64,000 nt of DNA from Uloborus plumipes (taxonomy: Eukaryota > Arthropoda > Arachnida > Araneae > Uloboridae), in contig JAXGGA010000036.1 in the NCBI GenBank assembly GCA_038373865.1, positions 311,001 to 375,000 on the forward strand. The letters are read 5' to 3'. The position numbers and the translations under genes were made by a program. Below, piece after piece: positions 1 to 11,967 of this stretch (position 1 is the first letter of the stretch; each line of letters begins with the position of its first letter). A model generated the notes under the pieces. It was not told the DNA's origin, searched no databases, and saw only the letters and a program-made list of their open reading frames with translations.

Positions 1-2015
1 TCTGTTTGTAGAGCCACCTGTTTGTAACCATTTTAACTATGTAGTCTTTGCCCACTCAAACCCTTATAAAAGTAGTCTTTGCCCACTCAAGAAAAAGCTA
101 CATTTGAAAACCAAACAATATGATGATACAAGCTAGTTTAAAAATTGATACTCATATTGTAATATTTTGTTATAAATCAAAATGTTTTTTGTTAGTATAA
201 AATGATAAAGTTCTTGTTATTAACCTCCTAAATCTCAATCGAGGCTTACTAATATATTATTATTTATTTAATAGTAAGAGTATTTTTATTATAAAAAAAT
301 GTACAATTAGTCAGAGCAAGTGGGGTAAGGTGGTTTAGGCAGAGCGAAACGGTTGATTTCGTTTACTTTTTTCCACTTATTAAATCATTTACGTATTTGT
401 TTACCAATTAATGTATTAACATTTTTTTTGATTGATATTCACTTATTCATTCATTTACTCACTTATTTTCTTATTCATTTTCTATTATATTCACTCATTT
501 ATTTCTCTCATGTATGAATTAATTAATTTATTTTTCGTTTTATTATCTATTTATTTACTCATTCAGTCTGTTAGTTACTCTTTCATTTCATCAAAAAAAG
601 AAAAAAAAAAAAAAAAACAATAAAATAGAACATATTTTATTCGAAATATCTTTTATTTTTCACTTTGGGACTCGTATTTTTGAGGTGGAAAAATTTCCAC
701 TTTATTTAAAGGTAAAAATTTACTGCTAAAAATAAAAAATGATGTTTCTGTGCAAGTTTTATTATAAAATACATTACTCTTTCGTTTTGTACTGCAATTT
801 ATCAAAGTAACTTCCATTGCTGGGTCTTGCAATAACTAGTTAGTAATAAATCTTTCGTCATGACTTTAAATGTATTAAAATGTTTAAGGATATTTTTGGT
901 TCAAATATAAAACATCGACATCGAAAAATTATCGAAAGCAATTTTGTTAACATAGATGTTAACAAAAACATCAACCCAAAAACATCGATGTTTATCACAT
1001 CAATGTTTTGAAAACATCAACATCAATGTCGCACCATTAGTTCATATTTTGACTAAGAGGAAAATACTTTAAAATTAAAACAATTTAGACAAACATAGTG
1101 CTTAAATAACATGAGAAGAGATATGTCAGATTATTAAGTCTACCTTACGAAGTGGTTGCTAAAAATTGCCTGACCCCCCATAGTAAAAAAAAAACTCTAC
1201 ATTCTGAAAAAAAGGGGAAAAAACTAGCTACGAACTCAATTAACATCTTTGTTTGTAAAGGGTCAAATATTGAAAGTGTAGGTGTATAAACGATATTTAA
1301 TGTTTCACACATTAGGATGTTAATATACGTACTTGGAATTACTCTTGTAATTGCTGTGCTATTGATGATGTATTTAAAAATGCCTTAAAGCAGATCTTTT
1401 ATTAAAGAAATGTTTGTGGTTTTTTTGCAGAAATGCAATTAAGTTTTGAAAGCTTTTTTATTGTGTATGTGAAAATTTTTGAGCATAAATGAAGTTTAAA
1501 AATAGTTCGACCATTCACGCTTCATGTATAACATTATCATCTTTCAAGGGGAATATTATTATTATTATTAACTTTCTTTCTTTCTAATTTCATCTTTATG
1601 AAGAAACTAATGGACTTAGTTGCAACGTTCAATTATTATTTGTAAAATAAAGGCTTAGTGATGCTACTGTGCGACTTCGTTGTCGATGCTTTTAAAACGT
1701 CGATGTTTTGCTTGCGTGTTTTTTTTTTTTTTTGATGTCGATATTTTACACTTGAATAAAGAATTAATGAATGCGTGATAGAGAAACGACATCGATGGAA
1801 AAACATTGATGTTTTAAAAACATTAATGTTCAAAATTGAAAAATCGATGATAATGATGAAACTGATTGTGAAGCATCAATGTTTTAACAAACACGTTTAT
1901 ATTTAGATTCGTCTTTGAGACGATTTATTTTTCGTACTATCCAGTTTGAAAATATTTCCTTATTGCTATAAGCAGTTAATCTCAATCGTTGCATATCTTA
2001 TTCTCAGTTTCTGTA
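1..2015. other. AT-rich non-coding DNA
   Basis: No gene is visible. The stretch contains A/T homopolymers, an ATTT-rich run near 420-600, an ATT run near 1552-1572, and two clusters of CATCGATGTT-like motifs at about 912-1030 and 1675-1885. The short open frames are of low complexity and look accidental. Confidence 0.6.
905..1890. repeat. possible degraded element flanked by CATCGATGTT motif clusters
   Basis: Two clusters of near-palindromic AACATCGATGTT / AAACATCGATG motifs lie about 0.8 kb apart, and both contain inverted and direct copies. This is the kind of pattern left by terminal or subterminal repeats of a DNA transposon. No clean terminal repeat or target duplication was found, so the element itself is only an inference. 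Confidence 0.25.
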
Positions 2016-2149
2016 CACTGTAAAAAATGGTTGTAGATTTTACACTAAAATACTGCTGTTATCTACAGTTTTATACTATTTCATCAAATAACAGAGCAAA
2101 AATGTTATCTGCTTTAACCCGCGACTGCGCAGTATACTCGATTCGGTGC
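2016..2149 (+). repeat. extra terminal-repeat fragment (CACTGTAAAAAATGG)
   Basis: This segment starts TA-CACTGTAAAAAATGG and resembles the terminus at 2152 (TA-CACTGCAAAAGAA) and the right-hand terminus at 24124 (TTTTTTGCAGTG-TA). It looks like an additional or older end of the same family next to the large inverted-repeat element. The left boundary of the large element could therefore be 2016 instead of 2152. Confidence 0.45.
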
Positions 2150-2239
2150 TACACTGCAAAAGAATCCCGTAAATTTTACAGAATAGTAGTGGCAGCTGAG
2201 ATTCCATTTCCAAATTGTAAATTTAACAATAAGAAACTG

Positions 2240-2560
2240 TAAAATGTCTTGAAAAATAATTTTATCGTAAAATTGACAGTGATAAACTGTAAAATGTATG
2301 GCGATAAACTGCAAAATTAGCCGTGATATACCGTCTTATAAAGGAATTTTACTTTGAAATTAACAATAGTAAATTGTAAAATTAGCTGTAATATACTGTC
2401 GTATAAAGGAATTTTACTGTGAATTAAAAAATGTTAAACTGTAACTTCAGCATTGTAATACTGCCTTATGAATTAAGTGTCCCATGAAATTTGCAGAACA
2501 TAACAGTAAATGATGCAGTGATATACTGTCTCATAAATGACTTTGCCCTGTAAAATTAAC
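2240..2560 (+). repeat. subterminal array of AAACTGTAAAAT units (left)
   Basis: Degenerate units of roughly 60-70 bp contain AAACTGTAAAATTAGC, a TATACTGTC half and an AAGGAATTTTACTGTGAA half. The same array occurs inverted at 23440-24060 and again at 30170-30530. Arrays of this kind near transposon ends are commonly transposase-binding or packing repeats; here that role is inferred. Confidence 0.6.
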
Positions 2561-2730
2561 CTTAACTACCCATAAAGTTAGCAGTATTATACTATTTGTG
2601 TGAAATTGTCATTTATTAACTGTGAAAGCAATATTGCCTTATAAATGAGTTATGCCATGCCATTAACAGCATTAAACCATAAATTCATTAGTAAATAGTA
2701 ATTTTTGTGCTAAGAGATTAATTTCGAACA

Positions 2731-3734
2731 CAGGCCCCTCATTTGGCCAGGCGAGGGGGGGGATTATCCCCCCCCCCCGACTTTGGGAAATCAATGTATT
2801 TTCATATAAGTGGGCATGGTTTTTGCTGTTTTCCGATGAAATCGCATTGTGTTTGCACCCTTTGCCCCCCCCCCCTGTAAAAACTCATCAGTAAATAGCG
2901 ATTTTCGTGTTAAAATGTTTATTTCAAACACAGGCCCGTCATTTAGGGAGATCAGGGGTGGGGGTTGATTGCCCCCCCCCCCCCCGGACTGACTTTGTGA
3001 AATCAATATACAGGGTGTCCACTCCAATCGTGGACCAATAGCTAATTTCTAAACCGTTAGAGATAAGCTTATAGTTTATTTAGGAAAAAATCTCCAAATT
3101 ATGAAAGGAATTTTGGGTCTATTCAATGTTTTTCAAAAAATCAAATTTTGAAAGAGTTACGAAATTTAAATTTTTATACAGCCCCCCAGTCCTATCAATC
3201 ATACTTAGTAAAACATTCTTGACACTGTAACGTTTAAAACTTAAAAAAAATCACTGTTCTACGACAAAAATTGACCGAGTTATGACGTTTTGAAAAATCA
3301 AGATTTTGAAGAATTTCGCGTACGGTCCCTTAAGCCATCTCTCGATGACGTCATGAAACAATGTAAAATCTTGATTTTTCAAAACGTCATAACTCGGTCA
3401 ATTTTTGTGGTAGAAGAGTGTTTTTTTTTTTAGTTTTAAACGTTACAGTGTCAAGAATGTTTTACTAAATATGATTGATAGGACTGGGGAGCTGTATAAA
3501 AATTTAAATTTCGTAACTCTTTCAAAATTTGATTTTTTGAAAAACATTGAATAGACCCAAAATTCCTTCCATAATTTAGAGATTTTTTCCTAAATAAACT
3601 ATATGCTTATCTCTAACGGTTTAGAAATTAGCTATTGGTCCACGATTAGAGTGGACACCCTGTATATACAAATCAGTGGGCATAGTTTTTGCTGTTTTCC
3701 GATGAAATCGCATTGTGTTTGCACCCCCCCCCCT
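2731..3734 (+). repeat. two tandem copies of a C/G-tract MITE, 200 bp apart, one split by a foldback
   Basis: Copies begin CAGGCCC(C/G)TCATTT at 2731 and 2931. They share a GGG/CCC tract, the motif AATCAATGTATTT, and GCATTGTGTTTGCACCC before a C-tract. A fuller copy, inverted, lies at 16073-16242. Adjacent sequence (ATCAGTAAATAG) is also repeated, so a 200 bp segment including flank was duplicated. The second copy is split by the foldback at 3011-3662; the first copy shows the uninterrupted sequence. Confidence 0.65.
3011..3662 (+). mobile_element. 652 bp foldback MITE, copy 1 (CAGGGTGTCC ends, TA duplication)
   Basis: Nearly the whole element is an inverted repeat: CAGGGTGTCCACTCCAATCG at the left is mirrored at the right, leaving a central spacer of about 60 bp with TGACGTCA. 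TA flanks both ends. The neighbouring tandem copy at 2790-2820 lacks it, which confirms the boundaries. A second copy at 42230-42880 has its central spacer in the opposite orientation. It has no coding capacity, and a Tc1/mariner-type source is likely from the TA target. Confidence 0.8.
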
Positions 3735-4367
3735 GGAAAAAAACATCAGTAAATAGTGATTTTTTTGTTAAAAGGTTTATTGCTAACATTGTTGCATTTC
3801 ATGGCCACAATCATTTGCTTCTATAGCTAAAACACTGGCAAAAAAGAAATCAGGAGATTTTGTATGTTGCAAAAAAAAAACAAAACAGACTACATTACAT
3901 AGGTAGCACTTGCCTTAAGTTTTTCAGATGTAGAAAGTAGTTTCTTTAAGATTTGAAAAGCAAATATTAAACCTATTTTCCTATTAAACACATATCATAA
4001 GACAAATCCAAAGAAGTTGGAAGTTATTACCAAATGTATGTTATTCTTTTGCCAGATTCAAATGTAATCTCTTAATAAATTGGAAATATATGTAGTTGCA
4101 TTATCTATATTGAGATATTTCGAAAATTGAGTTAAAGAAATAAATGGGATTAGCAATCTGAAGTGATCAACAAAAGTTGAAAATGAGTATCTTAAAGTAG
4201 AATAACATCCGGTACAATAAAAAGTAGAACCTAAAAAGAAAAAGAAATGTTCCTTTTTAGTTATTTATTTTACTCTAGCAATGCATTTAGCAATTGTAAA
4301 AAAAGTAACGGAGACTAAAACTTTCGCTTTGAGAGCTACATAGTAAAGTAATCTGACTTACTATTAT

Positions 4368-5275
4368 GGGCGATTCTCTGTAAACTGGTAATTGGCTGTC
4401 CGGACCAAGTATTTTAAAAATAATAAAGTGTAATTAAGTAATTATCGCTCTTAATACAAGAAAAGCATTAATACTTTGTGGGCCAATTGTGTTTGGAGCG
4501 ATAACAATTTAATTTTTTTTTCTAGAAATTATCTAAGCATCAAAAACACAGTCCCCTGGCTGTCCCAATCCCATAGTCTTAACTGTTAAAGATAGTATTT
4601 CAAAAAACCTATTAACACTACATAAATTTGGCAATTAATATCTAAAAATAGAATAATGAAGCTATATTTTTCTTATGAAATAAAGTATAATTACGTATTT
4701 CTAAAACTTAAAATTGTCATGTAAATTCTGTCCAGAGTTTTTTCGAACAGTCCCCTGCAACAAATTCAAAGCTGTAATACGAAAAATCTATAACTTTTGC
4801 AAATTCTTTTTGGCATGAAGTTTAAAGTAATCAGTGTGAATTTGACGAAATCGCCGTGAACGGTGTTGAAACGCCACTTTGTTTAGTTCGAGAGCCACAT
4901 TTGTGCTGAAAGTATGCATCGTGATCGTTGCGAAAACAGTCCTCTGGGAAGTGATTTTATTAATGGCAATTAGTTTAAATATGAAACATTTTAGTTATTA
5001 TGTCCACGATTTCTGCCTAAATTTATAGGTAGTCTTGAAACTAATTATGTTCCAATAGTTTTGCAGATATTACGCTACAAAGGGCAAAAATACAGCTACC
5101 TAGCACAGTCCCCTGCCTAGTTATACTAGGCAGGGGAGTAACCCCCTATCATGATTTATCAGAAAAACATAAACTTCATTTTCTGAGCAATAGTATTATA
5201 ATTATACGAACATTTCAAAAAACCATGAGAACCATGATTTCGAGTGAAAAATGACGAGTTTACAGAGAATCGCCC
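4368..5275 (+). mobile_element. 0.9 kb element with GGGCGATTCTCTGTAAAC ends, copy A
   Basis: Termini GGGCGATTCTCTGTAAAC and GTTTACAGAGAATCGCCC are flanked by TTAT on both sides. The right arm at about 22225-22235 has the empty site with a single TTAT, so TTAT is the target duplication. Inside are several CAGTCCCCTG motifs and a CCTGCCTAGT/ACTAGGCAGG hairpin. No transposase is encoded. The 4 bp duplication and GRG-type ends suggest the Sola superfamily, which I could not test. Confidence 0.8.
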
Positions 5276-6461
5276 TTATAAGATAAAATCATGGTGAAAC
5301 TCATAACTATGTTCATTTAAAATTATTTGATTTTTAAGCATTTATACCTTTAATAATAGTATAACTTTATGGATACAGCGATTTTTTCTGTCTGAAATAA
5401 TGTCATGGATTTTTTTTTTTTTTTTGAAGTGTTTGCGTCGTATTTGGAAGGTGGAGCTATTTTATTTGAGAAATACTAGTGACCATATGTGAGGTTCTAG
5501 TCCAGAGGAGATGAAAAGCTTCAGCACTTGCATCGTATAAGCAAAACTAAGGACTTTGATTGTAAATACATGTTTTATTTGAAACTCCAGTAGTATCTAT
5601 TATATTTCAACATTAGAGTTAAAATCGATCAGAATAAAAACACGCAGTTCAAATCTGCTCAGTTACTAGAGTAACACATTTTACTGAGCAAAATAAAACT
5701 TGTCTTTTCTATCTGCACGATTCTGATCGAGTTAAAAAATGGTTTTACTTAAAAATTATTTCACAGCCAGCTGTTTTGTCTTCAAAAGAAAATATCTAAA
5801 CATTACCGCTTTTATTTGCAACGTGTTTTTTTTTTTTTTTTATTGACATCATGTATTACAGAGTTTCATTTTGAAATCCATTCCAAATCCGTTAGTCTTT
5901 TTAGGAAAGTTGAAACTTTTGCATTGAGCACTTACTTGGTGCATTTTTTTCACATTCTTGCTCACTTTAGTATCACTGTTAATATTAATGTTGAGAAAGC
6001 AGCTTTCAAAATAAAAATAGTCAATAATCCAATAAAACTTGCAGAAACTAATCCTAAATACATTTAAAAAAAATGCATTGGTGAATTTAGTTTGCATTTT
6101 TTTAAATAAAATTTCAGTGATAAAACTTAGAATTTTACGATTCAGCATGATCTAAAATTAAGATGGATTACGAAGCAAGTAGTTTTCTTCTTTAACACTT
6201 TTAACGTATACCTGAAATGGAATTGAGTGTTGTACGTCAGATACCAGGCCAATTCCGAACTTGTCATATGTTTTGACAAAGATTTTCCACAACATTCTAG
6301 TTTTTTAAAAGGTTCTGAAGCAGTTTAAATTTGTTATCTTCCGCAATGCTTCGCCACAACAACGCACCGACTATCGCCACAACTGGTCATTCTGACAAGC
6401 TTTCGCCGCCTATCGCTGCGTGTAGTATAGGTCAATAGCAAAATGGTTTCAGAGTTGTTAT

Positions 6462-7397
6462 GGGCGCGTCTCTGTAAACTTGTAAGTCGTAGTCCGGGCC
6501 GAGTATTTTAAAAATAACAAAGTGTTATAAAATATTTATCTCTCTTAGTATAAGTAAAGCATTAGTACTTTGTAGCCCAATGGCATTTGGACGGATAACA
6601 ATTTAAGTTTTTTTTCTAGAAATTCTCTAAATCTTAAAAACACAGTCCCCTGGCTGTCCCACTCGTATAGTCTAACACTTAAAGATAGTGTTTCAAAAAA
6701 CCTCTTAACACTCTACATAAATTTGGCAATTAATATCTAAAAATAGAATGATGCAACTGTAAATTTTTTATGAAATACGGTCTAATTACGTATTCCTGAA
6801 ACTTAATATTTTCATATTAGTTCTGTCTGGAGTATTTTCAAACAGTCCCCTGCCCCAAATTCAAAGTTGCAATAGGAAAAATATCTTACTCTTGCAAAAA
6901 ATTTTTGGCATGAAGGTAAATGGAATCAGTGTGAATTCGTCTAAATTGCTGAGGATGGTGTTGAAACGCCACTTTGTTTAGTGTCAGAGTCACATTTGTG
7001 ATGAAGGTATGCATCTGGGTCGTTGCGAAAACAGTCCTCTGGTAAGTGATTTTATTAATGTTTATTAGTTCAATTATGAAACATATATTAGATATTATGT
7101 CCACGATTTGTGCCTAAATTTATAGGTAGTTTCGAAACTAATTATGATCTAATTATTTTGCAGATATTACGCACCAAAGTGAGAATACACAGTCCCCTGC
7201 CTAGTAATACTAGGCTTGGGACTTACCCCCTACCATGATTTATCAGAAAAACACAAACTTCAATTGCCCCAACTTCAATAGAACTAAAGTAATAGATTCA
7301 TTTGCTAAACAATAGTATTATAATTATACAAAAATTTCAAAAAAACATAGCCGGACAGATTTTGTATAAAAAATGACGAGTTTATAGAGAACCGTCC
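6462..7397 (+). mobile_element. 0.9 kb element, copy B (GGGCGCGTCTCTGTAAAC end)
   Basis: This has the same order of internal motifs as copy A, including four CAGTCC(C/T)CTG sites and the ACTAGGC hairpin. TTAT flanks both ends, and the right arm near 17520-17530 shows the empty site with one TTAT. The ends have diverged (GGGCGCGTC, GAACCGTCC). The open frame seen across part of it is not conserved in the other copies, so it is non-coding. Confidence 0.78.
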
Positions 7398-8007
7398 TTA
7401 TAACAAACTTCATAAAAATAATTTTTTTCTTGTATTTTTGCAACATCTTAACTTTGCCTTATACGAAAAAACAATTTTCAACAATTAAGAATATACTGTC
7501 AATCAACGGTAATTTAATTATTTTGAGATTATTTTGAGATTGTACATTTGACAATTTAATTATTTTGAGTAGAAATTTCCTTTTCAAAGTTTAAATTTAG
7601 CTCTTTTGACAAAAAGTGAAATTTCGATATTTTATTGCTTCAAATGTTGTGATTTTAACTAAAAATTCTCAAAAACAGCCCTTTAAATAGACTCAGACGT
7701 TAAGTTAAGATTATAAGTTTTAATACTGATCTACCTATAATCATATGAGGATTTAATAGTTTTTCTTAGGTTCAAGACCCCTGCGCTCTATTCAGGCTAA
7801 TTGTTTCAAATATTCGTACATTTTTACTACTGATTTTAACCAAATGTTTAATTTCTTGAGTTTTCTTTGCTGGAAGAACAGAATTGTGGTGAATTCATTT
7901 CAAAATTACATGGTTACATTGCAACAAACTAAGTGTTGGTTTATTTTCAAGTTTATTCCTTTTAAAATAATGTTTTTGTCGAAAGTATAAGATTACTTTC
8001 ATGATAT
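7398..8007. other. AT-rich core sequence, no gene seen
   Basis: Homology with the other arm fades near 7510. Beyond this the sequence is AT-rich with a short repeated TTTAATTATTTTGAG motif (7510-7570), and no supported gene. Confidence 0.4.
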
Positions 8008-9249
8008 GGGTGATTCTACGATCAATGCGTTTTTTGTGTCCCCAAAGAAAAAATAATCTGTTTAATTTCACACTCATTATATCACTAGTAGCCGCTATTT
8101 TTATGATTGTAGTGGTAAGGGCCAGACGAAATTTCAATTTTTGGGGGGTTTATCGATACCAGGGGAAAATGCGTTGCCAGGGGAGTGACACTATTGGCGG
8201 AATTCTGGTTTGATTTACAATTATTTCAATTATTTTTCGGTATAAAATGATAGTATAGACTCATTTCTATAAGACCTGTAATCAAAAAAAATTTTCACGT
8301 TGTAATAAAATGAAAAATTTAATCCTGAAAACACGATATGTTGCATACAAGTCGCACCGCAGATCCCAAATAAAAACACTTCCCGCATTATTTACGTTCA
8401 TTCAAATTGCTTTCACAGGGGCAATTAGGATTAAAAATGAAATTAATTATGCTTATATCACAGGTTTAATGTATATTTACCCTTTTTTTGAACAAAAATG
8501 CCAGGGGAGTGACGCCAGAGAAGTGACAAAATCACACATTACCTATAAAAACAGCATCACGCGTTCTTCTTACCAGAACTTCAAGTAAACCGTGATGTCT
8601 GCACACAATAAGCATTACATTTTACATACGCATACTTATGTAACGATGAAATATCAAAAGTTATACTTACCAGGGGAAATACTACAGCGACTGGCACAGT
8701 AAGCTTTGAGGCACTTTCAACAAGAACCGATGCAATAATATTCGAATTTTTTTAAAACCTCTTAGCTTGCTTTTAACTTTACTCAGTATTACACTGGTTA
8801 TTCGCAATCAACATCATTCTTATGCATTTTTTATACTAAATTTCAGTCTTTGAAGTTCGCCAGGTGGAGGTGACACTATTGATATGGCCCGTTGAAAAGT
8901 GTATTTTTTTTTAATAATAATAAATATTTTTTCAATGTTTACTGATGAAATTGGTTTCTCTGTTAATGTAAGTGTATGATTATGGCAAAAAACATTATGC
9001 CACGTTAGCAAAAATTGAGCGTCGAACATGTTTGTATAAAAACTAGTATTTGAACATGCCAGGGGAGTATACATTTATGACTATTTTCGGCTGTAAATGC
9101 TAAAATAAAATAATTGCAGTGAATTAATTGGGTGGTCCATATAAGAGATAATAGTCTGTAATACTTCAGCATGCAAAAACATTATTAAAATCAATTTTAC
9201 ATGAAGTTTTTCCATTGGCCGTCTGAATTCAAATAGCGTAGAATGACCC
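8008..9249 (+). mobile_element. 1.2 kb element with GGGTGATTCTACG ends, copy D
   Basis: Termini GGGTGATTCTACG and CGTAGAATGACCC are flanked by ATAT on both sides. It carries five CCAGGGGA motifs (near 8159, 8178, 8503, 8670 and 9059). It is closely related to 20202-21358, which lies in the opposite orientation. Short frames containing a hydrophobic run (LIISLVAAI) and a YVAYKSHRRS segment are open in both copies, but no transposase motif is seen, so the copies are treated as non-autonomous. Confidence 0.78.
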
Positions 9250-9253
9250 ATAT

Positions 9254-9817
9254 CTCAATTTGAATTTACTTCCATATTTTTTTTGCTTTAATTACTTTAA
9301 AACAAATCCCCTTTGTTTCAGTATAAAATTCTGTGCTAGATGGAATCTTGGTATAGATTTCTTTCAGTACATTTTTAAATGTATTTTTTACTTGCACAGT
9401 TTTGGAAGAAATTATTTCTGAAACTACAATTTAAGTTTTGCGTTCCGTATGTTGAAACTTCATTCTAATGAACTTGAACCAGTCAAGTGCTAACGTGATT
9501 ATTGGTCTGGTCATGCATTGTATCTACTCTTCTATTTAGCTTTTATGTTTACATAAACAGTAAAATAGTTTTTTGTTTCATAATTCCTTGGTCATTATAG
9601 CCAAAAACTGCTGTTTACCAAAATGCTATTCCTGTTTTTTTACTTCATAGGTAAGTACACGTATATATTTTATATGAATTTCGTTTTTGTCACTTCTTGC
9701 ACCTTTAGTAAACGCTTCTTAAATACTTAACTTCAAAAGCTTTTATTTAGGTGCCTTTTAAATCCGAAATATGTATAAGCAATATTTTTGTAATACTATG
9801 TTTAAACAGCATTTTTT
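9254..9817. other. AT-rich core sequence, no gene seen
   Basis: No repeat end, open frame or RNA gene could be supported between the two inserted elements. Confidence 0.4.
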
Positions 9818-9821
9818 TTAT

Positions 9822-10782
9822 GGGCGATTCTCTGTAAACTCATAATTGGCTGTCCGGACCCAGTATTTTGAAAATAATAAAGTGTAATAAAGTATTTATC
9901 GCTCTTACTACAAGTAAAACATTAATACTTTATAGCCCAATAGTATTTGGAGCGATGATAATTTTATTTTTTTTTCTAGAAATTAGCTAGCACCAAACAC
10001 AGTCTCCTGGCTGTCCCAATCTTATAGTTCAACACTTAAAGGCAATTTTTCAAAAAAACCCATTAACACTACATAAATTTGGCAATTAATATCTAAAAAT
10101 AGAATAATGCAACTATATCCTTTTTATGAAATAAGGTCTATAATTACGTATTTCTAAAACTTAAAATTGTCATGTAAGTTTTGTCCCGAGTTTTTTCAAA
10201 CAGTTCCCTGACACAAATTCAAAGCTACAATAGAAAAAATCATCTTGCAAATGTTTTTTGGCTTGAAGTGTAAAGTAGTCAGTGTGAATTTGCCGAAATT
10301 GCTGAGAACGGTGTTGAAACGTAACTTTTGTTTAGTTTGAGAGCCACATTTGTGATGAAAGTATGCATCTGGGTCGTTGCGAAAACAGTCCTCTAGGAAG
10401 TGATTTTTTTTAATGTTAATTAGTTTAATTATGAAATATATTAGTTATTATGTCCACAATTTGTGCCTAAATTTATAGGTAGTTTCGTAACTAATTATGT
10501 TCCAATTATTTTGCAGATATTACGCAACAAAGTGCAAATAAACAGTCCCCTTCCTAGTTATACTAGCAGGGGACTTACCCACTATCATGATTTATCAGAT
10601 TTATCAGATGATTTATCCCACTATCATGATTTATCAGAAAAACAAATTTTAATTGGTCCTCTTTCGAAACAAAGTAATAGATTCGTTTTCAGAGCAATAG
10701 TATTATAATTATACGAATATTTCAAAAACACATGCCCGGGCAGATTCTGTAAGGAAAATGTCGAGTTTTCAGAGAATCGCCC
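9822..10782 (+). mobile_element. 0.9 kb element with GGGCGATTCTCTGTAAAC ends, copy C
   Basis: The left end is identical to that of copy A over GGGCGATTCTCTGTAAAC, and the right end is GAGAATCGCCC. TTAT lies on both sides. A short duplicated TATCATGATTTATCAGA segment near 10585-10640 distinguishes this copy. It is non-coding. Confidence 0.78.
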
Positions 10783-10786
10783 TTAT

Positions 10787-11240
10787 TTATGATTTCCCCT
10801 AAACAAAGTTAAACCGCTTATGTTTTAGAGATCGTTATTAGATGTCACGCTTTGGCAATAGAAGTTAGCTAAACTATGACTGTTTGAGGCACGGGGTGGG
10901 GGGGGGGGGTAACAAGAAATGAAGCTCTTCATATTTTAGTTCACACAAACGAATTTTGTAAAGATAACAATATGTTTGTCTATTAAGTGTGACAGGGGAG
11001 AGGAGGTATAACGTGAATTACGAAACGTTGAGACAAAGGGACGGAGGGGGGAAAGTATGTTGGAAAAAAAGTAATGCGTCCCTTATGTCCATACCCTAAT
11101 GAAGCTTCTTTTGATGTTTTAAATTATTTTCTTTTTGACATAGACGTATTTTTAGACGTTATTCAGAAGGAAAAAACTTGTTTCTTAGAGCAATTTTTAA
11201 AACAAAGCTTTTTTACGCATCTGAAGTATAAAAACGAAAA
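10787..11240. other. core sequence with G-tract, no gene seen
   Basis: This contains a G-tract at about 10893-10910 and the phrase TATAACGTGAATTACG (near 11009), which resembles the TGTAACGTGAGTCACG repeats of the element at 17913-21418. No coding region could be supported. Confidence 0.35.
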
Positions 11241-11427
11241 TTGCATCAATATCCAGAGAGTACTGTGTTAAGTCTACTTCCTAAAGTTAATAATGGTAGG
11301 TTAACAGTCAGAGAAATAAGTAAAGCGCATGGTGTACCAAGAAGTACACTACAAGATCAACTACACTGCCGAGTATCAGAGGTACCACGAAAAATGGAAC
11401 CAGATATACTACGTATAATGCTGCTCT
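11241..11427 (+). pseudogene. Pipsqueak/pogo-type helix-turn-helix coding fragment
   Basis: This frame encodes a stretch with GRLTVREISKAHGVPRSTL, which matches the helix-turn-helix of the Pipsqueak (HTH_psq) family: a G-x-(L/M)-(S/T) turn, then a small/charged helix and G-V-P-x-S-T-L. In arthropods it is typical of the N-terminus of pogo/Tigger/jerky-like transposases and of Pipsqueak transcription factors. It is followed by VPRKMEPDIL, resembling the linker after the domain in pogo-like proteins. Coding quality ends at CT|GTAAGT (GT at 11428), a strong splice-donor consensus, after which the frame runs into ATTT repeats. There is no ATG at the start of the open stretch. It lies in the core of the giant TA-flanked inverted-repeat element, so it may be a remnant of that element's transposase. 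A host psq-domain exon is possible but less likely. Confidence 0.5.
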
Positions 11428-11967
11428 GTAAGTTTCACTTTATTTATTCATTTATTTATTCTTTACATTCAATCACCCATATCACATAAGATCAATGAAA
11501 CTGAAGCGACCGACTAGTGGGTTCAACGTGGCCAAGCACTGGATTTCTTTTGCCTTCTGCTGGAGCATTTACTAGGCTTGGCAACAGCTTGGATTTTAAT
11601 ATAATTTTTCTTGTAATTTCTGAAACAAGTTGGTGAATCACTATCAGAAAAGTACATTCTAATGTTTTTCCTTGTTTTTGTTGAAGTATTGATAGCTGAA
11701 AGTTCTAGGTTAACCAAGATCAGGAAAATATCTCTTAAATCTATGATTTCTGGTGCTTTTACCCTATTTAACGTACAAATTAGAGGGTTTAGGGATTAAT
11801 TCGATATTCTGAATGTACGCTGTGGGCGCATACATCAATCAAATAGCAAGAATAGAGTTTAAAGCGCTAGCTTTCAGGTGCTTTTTTGACCTAAAATAGC
11901 AACTTTGGAGCCTCGTTGCAGCCGAGCTAGGGCCTATGCAGTCACACCGCTTTACATTGGTACTTAC
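11428..11967. other. core sequence, no gene seen
   Basis: This begins with an ATTT-rich stretch after the possible splice donor. The rest is AT-rich with no supported feature up to the 8 bp duplication GTACTTAC at 11960-11967. Confidence 0.35.

Larger units (their letters stand above)
2152..7510 (+). repeat. left arm of the giant inverted repeat
   Basis: This is the inverted counterpart of 17405-24124. Uninterrupted homologous blocks are separated by segments found only on this side: the tandem C-rich repeats at about 2715-3760 with a foldback inside, the element at 4368-5275 and the element at 6462-7397. Each of the last two falls at a site that is intact in the other arm. Confidence 0.65.

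Noticed and set aside
2240..2560. Regularly spaced short repeats resembling a CRISPR array
   Set aside because: Units are degenerate, the spacers are also repeated, the array is mirrored in the other arm and the context is eukaryotic.
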